Origin: Phaeobacter bryozoorum | GTDB taxonomy: Bacteria; Pseudomonadota; Alphaproteobacteria; Rhodobacterales; Rhodobacteraceae | DNA: 64,000 nucleotides | Strand: one strand, 5' to 3' | Assembly: GCF_041893525.1 (NCBI RefSeq) | Contig: NZ_CP169068.1 | In this document: positions 28,054 to 34,749 of the stretch, piece by piece | How positions within the stretch are numbered: position 1 is the stretch's first letter | Layout of the letters: every line of letters starts with the position of its first letter | Translations under genes and position numbers: made by a program | Notes under the pieces: generated by a model | Seen by the model: only the letters and a program-made list of their open reading frames with translations | Database searches by the model: none | What the model was told of the DNA's origin: nothing

Positions 28054-29118
28054 TCAGGCCTGACCCTTGGCGATCAGATCTGCCGCCAGATCATGGAACG
28101 CCTTGGCCTGCGCGCTGTCGGGTTTGCTGACCGCAATCGGCGCGCCACCGTCGGCGGCAACGCGCACATCCAGATGCAGCGGGATCTCCGCCAGCAGCGG
28201 CACATTCAGTTTCTCAGCCTCGGCAGCAACGCCGCCATGGCCAAAGACATGTTCCTCATGCCCGCAGTTGGAGCAGATATGCGTGGACATGTTTTCCACC
28301 ATGCCGATGATCGGCACGTTGAGTTTCTGGAACATGTCGATGCCCTTGCGGGCGTCGATCAACGCCACGTCCTGCGGGGTGGACACCACGATGGCGCCGT
28401 CCACATGCGCCTTTTGCGCCAACGTCATCTGCACATCACCGGTGCCCGGCGGCAGGTCCACGATCAGCACGTCCAGCGCGCCCCATTGCACCTGCATCAT
28501 CATCTGCTGGAGGGCCCCCATCAGCATCGGGCCGCGCCAGACAACCGCCTGATCCTCGTTGGTCATCAGGCCGATCGACATCATGGTGACCCCGTGGTTG
28601 CGCATCGGCAGGATGGTTTTGCCATCCGGGCTGGCGGGCCGACCGGAGACCCCCAGCATCCTGGGCTGCGAAGGGCCGTAGACATCAGCATCAAGCAGGC
28701 CGACACGGCGGCCCTGAGCGGCCAGGGCACAGGCGATATTCGCCGAAACCGTGGACTTGCCGACGCCGCCCTTGCCGGAGGCAACCGCGATGATCCGGTC
28801 GACGCCGGGAATTTTCTGCGGCCCCTGCGGCTGGGCGGCCGGTTTGGGCTTCAGGTCCGGCGGCGCCTTTTCGGAATGGGCGGTCAGCATGGCCGAAACC
28901 TTGCCCGCGCCGGGCAGCGCCGTCACCTTTGCGTCGGCTTCATCGCGCACGGGCGCGTAGATATCGGATTTGGCCGGGTCGATTTCCAGCACAAAGCGGA
29001 CTGTGCCCTCTTCGATATTGAGCGCGCGGACGATGCCGGCGGCGACGATATCGCTGCCGGACACCGGGTCTTTGATGGTCTTGAGCGCCTCTAGGACAGT
29101 TTCACGAGTGAGGGACAC
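28054..29118 (-). CDS. Mrp/NBP35-family Fe-S carrier ATPase (ApbC-like)
   Basis: A 354-residue cytosolic P-loop protein. Residues 1-80 form a MIP18/DUF59 domain. The deviant Walker A is G-K-G-G-V-G-K-S-T near residue 115, with D-A-D-V-Y-G-P-S-Q after it. A C-x-x-C pair (I-C-S-N-C-G-H) near 275 would hold a bridging [4Fe-4S] cluster in a dimer. Such proteins deliver Fe-S clusters to apo-enzymes. Here it is encoded next to an FDH locus rich in Fe-S proteins. It is the first gene of a three-gene minus-strand run. Confidence 0.92.
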   Translation of the reverse strand: MSLTRETVLEALKTIKDPVSGSDIVAAGIVRALNIEEGTVRFVLEIDPAKSDIYAPVRDEADAKVTALPGAGKVSAMLTAHSEKAPPDLKPKPAAQPQGPQKIPGVDRIIAVASGKGGVGKSTVSANIACALAAQGRRVGLLDADVYGPSQPRMLGVSGRPASPDGKTILPMRNHGVTMMSIGLMTNEDQAVVWRGPMLMGALQQMMMQVQWGALDVLIVDLPPGTGDVQMTLAQKAHVDGAIVVSTPQDVALIDARKGIDMFQKLNVPIIGMVENMSTHICSNCGHEEHVFGHGGVAAEAEKLNVPLLAEIPLHLDVRVAADGGAPIAVSKPDSAQAKAFHDLAADLIAKGQA

Positions 29119-29247
29119 GCCGGGGTTGCTCCTTATTGGGGCGAGCTTGGTCTAAGCTGGCTTGATTGTTTTTGATGGCCTGCGGGGCTTTTGGCCCCGG
29201 CTGTAACGGCTCTTGACGGGGATGTAGGTGGTTTCCTAGCATTTCAT

Positions 29248-30030
29248 ATGGTCTGGGTATGTACTCTTTTGCGCGGTTACGCGGGAATACTGGCGATAAT
29301 TCTGCTTGCGCTGATCCTGCGACCGGCCAGCGGACAGGCCGAGAGCGATCCGGCAAAGCTGCGACTGGCCGCGCCTGCGCCACTGGTGGAGACCGGGGTG
29401 CTGGGGTTTCTGTTGCCGCGGTTTTCGCTGAAGACGCAGGTGCGGATCGAACTGGTCGACAGCAATGATGTCGCCGAGATGATGCTGGGCACGACCGGCC
29501 AGCCCGTGATGGAGGGGGACGGGACCGTCTGGCATCTGGAGCTGATCGCGCCGGATCACGCCGGGGCGCGGCGCTTTGCAGACTGGCTGACCTCTGATGT
29601 GGGCGCGCGCACGATTGCCGCCTTTGCCCCCGAGGGGCGCCAGATGTTCCGGGTGCCGAAGCAGGCACAGGCCGCGGTGGCTGTGACCACATGGGACGGC
29701 GACGCCGGACGTGGATACGATCTGTCCAAATCCCACTGCGGGCGCTGTCACGCGGTGGAGGAGGCCGGACGGATCAACAGTATCGGCTCGACCCCGTCGT
29801 TCTATGTGTTGCGCAGCCTCGCCAATTGGGAGGAGCGGTTTCAGGCCTTCTACGCGCTGAACCCGCATCCCGCCTTTACCCAGATTGCCGAGATCACGCC
29901 GCCCTTCGACGAGGCACGCCCCTCGCCGATTGTTCCGGTCGAACTCACGCTGGACGAGCTGGAGAATATCCTCGCCTATGTGGCCGTGCTCAGCCCCGCG
30001 GATCTGGGGGCGCCGTTGGAGCATAAGTAG
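29248..30030 (+). CDS. Exported c-type cytochrome with a partial TupA-like N-terminal region
   Basis: A 260-residue protein from ATG 29248, which directly opens a signal peptide (hydrophobic to ~residue 24, cleavage near S-G-Q-A). An upstream in-frame start at 29191 is possible. Residues ~30-140 resemble a shortened periplasmic oxyanion-binding domain: an opening A-A-P-A-P-L-V-E-T-G-V-L strand and a closing F-A-D-W-L-T-S-D-V-G-A-R-T helix, as in TupA proteins, with most of the middle missing. Residues 164-168 are C-G-R-C-H, a heme c site, and a cytochrome-like helix with E-L-E-N-I-L-A-Y-V follows. It lies between mrp and a polyferredoxin gene, so electron transfer from formate is its likely context. 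The fusion is unusual. Confidence 0.72.
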   Translation: MVWVCTLLRGYAGILAIILLALILRPASGQAESDPAKLRLAAPAPLVETGVLGFLLPRFSLKTQVRIELVDSNDVAEMMLGTTGQPVMEGDGTVWHLELIAPDHAGARRFADWLTSDVGARTIAAFAPEGRQMFRVPKQAQAAVAVTTWDGDAGRGYDLSKSHCGRCHAVEEAGRINSIGSTPSFYVLRSLANWEERFQAFYALNPHPAFTQIAEITPPFDEARPSPIVPVELTLDELENILAYVAVLSPADLGAPLEHK

Positions 30031-30059
30031 CGTCATCATCTTATCGCGGCATTTCGGGA

Positions 30060-32009
30060 TCAGTGATCCTTGCGTTTGCTGAGGTAGTCCTCGGTGGTGC
30101 GGACACGGGGGCGCTCCGCGCCTGCAAAGGGCGAGTTCTTTTGATGGAACTGCGCGTTGACCCGGCAATTGTCACACATCTGGATCATCCGGGCGGCATC
30201 CGGGTTGGCGAACATCGAATGTTTCCCGGCCAGTTTCTCGGTGATCTTGTCGATAGTGGATTTGACGCCGAAGAGCGAACCGCATTCGACGCAGGCAAAG
30301 GGTTCTTCCTCGTGCAGGACCACCTGTGACAGCGCGTCGGATGTCAGGTTCAGGCGTGGCTCGTAGCGGATCGCGTCCTCCGGGCAGACATTGGCGCAGA
30401 GACCGCATTGCAGACAGGCATCCTCCTGAAAGCGCAGCTGCGGCAGGTCCGGGTTGTCCCCCAGCGCGCCGGAGGGGCAGAGCGAGACACAGGAGAGGCA
30501 GAGCGTGCATTTGTCGGCGGCGACCAGAACAGCGCCATAGGGGGCGCCCTCGGGCAGGGGCAGCGTTTCGGCTTCGGGCAGCAGAGCCTTGGCGGCCTGA
30601 CGGGTGATCTGGCGCCGTGTGCCCATCGGGCGCTGCGGGGTTTCCACCCGCGCCTGAGCGCCGATGCGGTCAAAGAGGCGGTCGCTCAGCTGGTCCGGGT
30701 CGTTCAGCTCCAGCAGATGCAGGTAGGGCCCGGCAATCGCCGTGGCCAGAGCCAGCTCGTGGTCCTGCACGTCGCGCTCAGCCCTAGGCGAGAGCAGCAC
30801 CGAAACCTCGGCGAAACCGGCAGCGAGGGCGGCGAGGGCTTCGGCGTGACCAAAACTGTTGAGCGCCTCAACCGACAGGGGGATCACATCCGCCGGCAGG
30901 CCGCGGCCGTGGCGGGCGGCCAGCTCGACCATCTGATCACCGTGCTGATCGACCACCAGCAGGCGGGGGGCGCTGCCACCAGCCTCTGCATATGCCTTGG
31001 CCAGGGTCTGGATCCGGCGCATCAGCGCATCGGTTGGCGGCGCGTCATAGGTGATTGCGCCGGAGGGGCAGAGCACGGCGCAGGAGCCACATCCGGCGCA
31101 GATCATCGGGTCAATGCTGACATGATCGCCGGCCGGGCTGATGGCACCGGTCGGGCAGACATCGAGGCAGCGGGTGCAACCGGTCTGCTCGGCGCGCGAA
31201 TGGGCGCAAAGCAACGGCTCGCTGCGCACGTAGAGGGGTTTTTCGAAAGTGCCGACCAGCTGGCTGGCGCTCAGCGTGGCCTCGGCGACGGCCGGGGCGG
31301 ACTTTGGATCGGCGCGCAGGTAGCCGTCACGTTTTTCGGGCGCGGGAAACAACGGCTGGCCGCCGCGCAGGTCGAGAATGATATCGCAGACCGACTGCCC
31401 GCCGTCGCGCGCCTCGTCCCAGGTCCAGCTGCGCCCGGTGACGTCCAGCTGTTGCAGCCGGTCGATGGTGACGGAAAACTGTCCCAAGGCGCCCCGCGCA
31501 TGGCGCAGCTGGCCGGAAATCACATCGTAGGCGCGGCTATGAGGGGGGTCGCTCGGCGTCTCGAGAAGCACGGTCACCGCGAGGCTCTCCTGCAGCCGCT
31601 CGGCTGCGGCATAGGCCACCTCCGGCGCGCCAAGGATCAGGCAGAGCCCCTCCGAATGCAGGTCTATGGTCTTTGACAGGGGCGGTGTCAGCGTTGCCTC
31701 AGCAATCAGCGCGGTCATTTTGGGCAGCGTCGAGGCGGTATCGGCGGTCCATCCGGCCCGGTCGCGCAGGTCGACAAAGGCCGGGGCCGGCTGGTCGATT
31801 TCCTGTGCCAGCGCCTCGAAAATCCGGTGCTCCTGGGCGCAGCAAATAATTGCGTCCCCCTGCGAGATGGCCTGTGCCGCCTGTTCGATTTGATCGGTGC
31901 AAAGCGCTGAATGCAGCTTTGAACAGGGCAGGCCTGTGCTACGGGACAATGCCTCGGAATCGATTGATTGCGTTCCGGCACAATCACATAAAATCAATTG
32001 CTTAGACAT
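30060..32009 (-). CDS. Multi-cluster 4Fe-4S protein of the FDH locus
   Basis: A 649-residue cytosolic protein starting at ATG 32009 (GGAG seven bases upstream; an earlier ATG at 32078 lacks a site). Four ferredoxin-type cysteine sets are visible: C-T-R-C-L-D-V-C-P and C-A-G-C-G-S-C near residues 275-310, then C-T-L-C-L-S-C and C-L-Q-C-G-L-C near 500-545. These could hold four [4Fe-4S] clusters. Near the C-terminus C-V-E-C-G and C-D-N-C may bind zinc or a further cluster. The N-terminus has C-D-C and paired C-C motifs like heterodisulfide-reductase-type proteins. It lies divergent from the fdh operon and probably hands electrons to or from FDH. Confidence 0.8.
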   Translation of the reverse strand: MSKQLILCDCAGTQSIDSEALSRSTGLPCSKLHSALCTDQIEQAAQAISQGDAIICCAQEHRIFEALAQEIDQPAPAFVDLRDRAGWTADTASTLPKMTALIAEATLTPPLSKTIDLHSEGLCLILGAPEVAYAAAERLQESLAVTVLLETPSDPPHSRAYDVISGQLRHARGALGQFSVTIDRLQQLDVTGRSWTWDEARDGGQSVCDIILDLRGGQPLFPAPEKRDGYLRADPKSAPAVAEATLSASQLVGTFEKPLYVRSEPLLCAHSRAEQTGCTRCLDVCPTGAISPAGDHVSIDPMICAGCGSCAVLCPSGAITYDAPPTDALMRRIQTLAKAYAEAGGSAPRLLVVDQHGDQMVELAARHGRGLPADVIPLSVEALNSFGHAEALAALAAGFAEVSVLLSPRAERDVQDHELALATAIAGPYLHLLELNDPDQLSDRLFDRIGAQARVETPQRPMGTRRQITRQAAKALLPEAETLPLPEGAPYGAVLVAADKCTLCLSCVSLCPSGALGDNPDLPQLRFQEDACLQCGLCANVCPEDAIRYEPRLNLTSDALSQVVLHEEEPFACVECGSLFGVKSTIDKITEKLAGKHSMFANPDAARMIQMCDNCRVNAQFHQKNSPFAGAERPRVRTTEDYLSKRKDH

Positions 32010-32249
32010 GTTTTCTCCGCGTGTTTCTCGCTTGGTGAAAGCAGCAGAAATCCGCCACTCCGGGCTTAGACTAGGCATGTTTGCGCAAGCAGGTAAACCG
32101 CAATTTGCCGGTCAGCCGTGCCGCCGGGTGGCTCAGATGAGGCAAGTGATTCGCCGTGGCAAGGCATCGCGCTTCTCCTGCGTTAAGCCTGAGTGAATTA
32201 GTCGAATTAGACTTTTCGTCCGCACTGTCCAAAGGGGGCATGTCGGGCT

Positions 32250-32262
32250 GGTCAAATTGACC
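32250..32262. promoter_or_regulatory. Candidate operator upstream of the fdh operon
   Basis: GGTCAAATTGACC is a perfect 6-bp inverted repeat around one central base. It lies ~100 bases before the DUF3305 start in the divergent 32010-32364 intergenic region. A nearby TTGTCA and TGACCAA pair (32333-32352) may be a second, looser site. It closely resembles the site at 24357-24369. Confidence 0.5.
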
Positions 32263-32364
32263 TTTGATGTTGATTTAACGCGCCATCAGCAAAAGTTATC
32301 TTCCCGTGTGGTCGCAGAATGCGGCACTGTTTTGTCAACCGAACTGACCAAATAGGGCGTTGAC

Positions 32365-32940
32365 GTGTCTGAGACCGGGGATCGCAGTGCAAAGACGGAT
32401 GTGATGCCGCTGGGTGTCGTCCTGCGGCGTCAGCCGGGGGTGACCCGTTGGGCGCGCTGGTCGTGGAAGGCAACCTCGGTGCTACCGGGCGCGGCGCAGG
32501 CGGACTGGCAGCTGTTACGCGAAGCGGGCGAGGTGCGGGAGTACCACGCCGCCACCCTGCCGCTGGAGCTGCACCGGAGCGAGGCCGAGGCCTATCTGCA
32601 CGGGCTGACCGCGGAACCACCCTGCATCTATGTGGTCCTGCGCGACGGCGTGTCGGACGATCGGCCGCTTGAGGTGCTCTTGGTGACGGCCTCGCCCTAT
32701 GAGGCGCAGGATTACGCCGACAACGGCGAGGATCTGGTGGAAAAAGTACCGATGCCGGACGGGCTGATTGCCTGGGTCCGCGATTTTGCGCAGCTGCATT
32801 TTCACGACGAGCCGTTCAAGAAACGACGCCGGGACCGGGTCAAGACCGACGCCAGCGAGGACGGGATCGGCGATCCGCGCATCTCGCAGATGACCGATGT
32901 CTATCGCTCGCCCGCCCTGAAGAAGGCGCGCCTGTCATGA
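32365..32940 (+). CDS. DUF3305 protein of the FDH locus
   Basis: A 191-residue soluble protein starting at GTG 32365, first gene of the fdh operon. It matches the DUF3305 family in its opening (M-P-L-G-V-V-L-R-R-Q-P-G near residue 14, then W-A-R-W-S-W-K) and its central P-P-C-I-Y-V-V-L-R segment. DUF3305 and DUF3306 genes are known mainly as companions of formate dehydrogenase genes in proteobacteria, with no assigned activity. The C-terminus is strongly basic (F-K-K-R-R-R-D-R). It overlaps the next gene by four bases. Confidence 0.82.
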   Translation: MSETGDRSAKTDVMPLGVVLRRQPGVTRWARWSWKATSVLPGAAQADWQLLREAGEVREYHAATLPLELHRSEAEAYLHGLTAEPPCIYVVLRDGVSDDRPLEVLLVTASPYEAQDYADNGEDLVEKVPMPDGLIAWVRDFAQLHFHDEPFKKRRRDRVKTDASEDGIGDPRISQMTDVYRSPALKKARLS

Positions 32941-33701
32941 GCCGGGATGATTTCTGGTCCCGCCGCCGCGCCCGTGTTGCGGCCGAACAGGAGGCTGAGG
33001 CCGCCGAGGTCGCTGCTGCCGCACGTCAGGCCGCCGAAGAGGCGCTGGAGGAGAAAAGTGACGCCGAGATCCTGCAAGAGCTGAACCTGCCGGACCCCGA
33101 TGAGATGCAACAGGGCGATGACTTCAGCGTGTTCCTGAAAGAGACCATTCCGGCGCGGATCCGTACCCGCGCCCTTCGCCGTTTGTGGACCAGCAATCCG
33201 GTTCTGGCCAATGTCGACGGGCTGTTGGATTACGGCGAGGATTTCACCGACAGCGCCATGGTGATCGAGAATCTTCAGACCGCATATCAGGTCGGCAAGG
33301 GCATGACCGCGCATGTAGAGGAGCTGGTGCGGCAGGCAGAAGAGGCCGCAGCCACGACCGCTGACACCGAGCAGGAGGCCGAAGCGCTGGCCGCTGAGGA
33401 GACGGTCGCGGCGGTCGCGCCGCATGAGGCAGCCTCATGCGACTCTTTGCAGGCCGGTGCAGGGCAGGCCGTGACAGCGCCGCTCGAATCCGTGCGCCGC
33501 CCGACCATGGGCTTGCAGTCGCCGTCAGATGGTGCCGGTCCAGACCATGCACAGGAGGCGGCGGCCCGGATGCCGTCAATGCCGACAGCGGCTGATCCCG
33601 TCTTTGCCGCTGTTGCTGATCCCGTTCCCGATCCGGTGGCGTCAGCGCCGAGGCGTATGCGCTTCACCTTTGCCGCTGACACCAACGCACCCGTCACCTG
33701 A
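32937..33701 (+). CDS. DUF3306 protein of the FDH locus
   Basis: A 254-residue protein with the DUF3306 opening S-R-D-D-F-W-S-R-R-R-A-R-V. A charged, Ala/Glu-rich helical stretch (residues ~15-45) follows, then the conserved F-L-K-E-T-I-P and L-R-R-L-W-T-S-N-P segments near 65-90. The C-terminal half is low-complexity and Ala/Pro-rich. It pairs with DUF3305, with a 4-base overlap. No function is established; a role in FDH assembly is inferred from conserved company. Confidence 0.8.
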   Translation: MSRDDFWSRRRARVAAEQEAEAAEVAAAARQAAEEALEEKSDAEILQELNLPDPDEMQQGDDFSVFLKETIPARIRTRALRRLWTSNPVLANVDGLLDYGEDFTDSAMVIENLQTAYQVGKGMTAHVEELVRQAEEAAATTADTEQEAEALAAEETVAAVAPHEAASCDSLQAGAGQAVTAPLESVRRPTMGLQSPSDGAGPDHAQEAAARMPSMPTAADPVFAAVADPVPDPVASAPRRMRFTFAADTNAPVT

Positions 33702-33743
33702 TCCGCCCGAAACCCAGACCAAGACCCCTGCGAGGAGACACAT

Positions 33744-34391
33744 ATGACCGCCGAGCACGCCCAGACAGAGACAGCCGAACAGACGGCCAGTCCTGCCATT
33801 CCGCAGGATGAAGACCGTCTGCGTGCGGATCTCTACAATTTTCTGGGCCTGATGCTGTCGGGCCCGCCGGATGAGATGCTGTTGGCGCAGGTGGCCGGTT
33901 TATCCGGGGATGACACCGACTTGGGCACGGCGATCAACGCGCTGGCGAAAATCGCGCGGCTGACCAAACCTGCCGCTGCTGAGCGGGAGTTCAACAAGCT
34001 GTTCATCGGTCTGGGCCGTGGCGAGCTGCTGCCCTATGCCAGCTACTATCTGACCGGATTTCTGAACGAGAAACCGCTGGCAGCCCTGCGGCAGGACATG
34101 GCCGCGCGGGGCATGACACGGGCCCAGAATGTCTATGAGCCGGAGGATAATATCGCCTCCCTTATGGAGATGATGGGGGCGCTGATTGCCGGACGTTTCG
34201 GCACGGCAGCACCGCTGGGTGACCAGAAACAGTTCTTCAACAAACACATAGGCCCCTGGGCCGGGCATTTCTATTCCGATCTGGAGGCGGCGAAGAACTC
34301 GGTTCTTTATGCCGCCGTCGGTGCCGTGGGCCGGGTCTTCATGGAGATCGAGGCCGAAGGATTTCGAATGAGTGCGGAGCAATCCGCCTGA
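33744..34391 (+). CDS. TorD/DmsD-family chaperone for FDH
   Basis: A 215-residue, all-helical protein of the TorD family of molybdoenzyme chaperones, with family segments L-R-A-D-L-Y-N-F-L-G-L-M near residue 30, E-F-N-K-L-F-I-G-L-G-R-G near 85, and Y-E-P-E-D-N-I near 130. Such proteins bind the Tat signal peptide and apo-enzyme until the metal-pterin cofactor is inserted. The ATG follows GAGGAGACACAT. Its client is almost certainly the Tat-tagged FDH alpha subunit two genes downstream. Confidence 0.9.
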   Translation: MTAEHAQTETAEQTASPAIPQDEDRLRADLYNFLGLMLSGPPDEMLLAQVAGLSGDDTDLGTAINALAKIARLTKPAAAEREFNKLFIGLGRGELLPYASYYLTGFLNEKPLAALRQDMAARGMTRAQNVYEPEDNIASLMEMMGALIAGRFGTAAPLGDQKQFFNKHIGPWAGHFYSDLEAAKNSVLYAAVGAVGRVFMEIEAEGFRMSAEQSA

Positions 34392-34450
34392 GCCGGGACG
34401 GCGTGCCGTCCTTAACCCACGTGAGCCAACCAACTGAGGAGGAGGATCAC

Positions 34451-34642
34451 ATGACCAGAAAGACCGAGGAGGCCCAGAGCCGCCGCGACTTTCTCAAGCT
34501 GGCAGCGACCACAACGCCGATTGCGGCGATTGCGGTGGCGACGACCGGCGGCACGGCCGAGGCGGCCGAGCCTGACCTGACATCGGAAGTGATGCAGGAT
34601 ACCGCGCACACCCGCGCCTATTACGACAGTCTCCGGTTCTGA
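34451..34642 (+). CDS. Small Tat-targeted protein of the FDH locus (FDH region Tat target)
   Basis: A 63-residue protein starting at ATG 34451 with a very strong GAGGAGGAG ribosome-binding site. It has a twin-arginine signal (S-R-R-D-F-L-K-L-A) and a short hydrophobic core, leaving a mature piece of only ~30 residues. It belongs to the small 'formate dehydrogenase region TAT target' family that sits directly ahead of FDH alpha genes. Its role is unknown; a small periplasmic partner of FDH is plausible. Confidence 0.88.
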   Translation: MTRKTEEAQSRRDFLKLAATTTPIAAIAVATTGGTAEAAEPDLTSEVMQDTAHTRAYYDSLRF

Positions 34643-34749
34643 CCGACCGGTGATGTTTTGAACGCCCACGGCGACTGGTTGCGTGACGCCCGACTGCCAA
34701 AGGCCCCCGATAACCCAGCGAACCCGTAAGGGAAGCAAGGGAGGAACAC

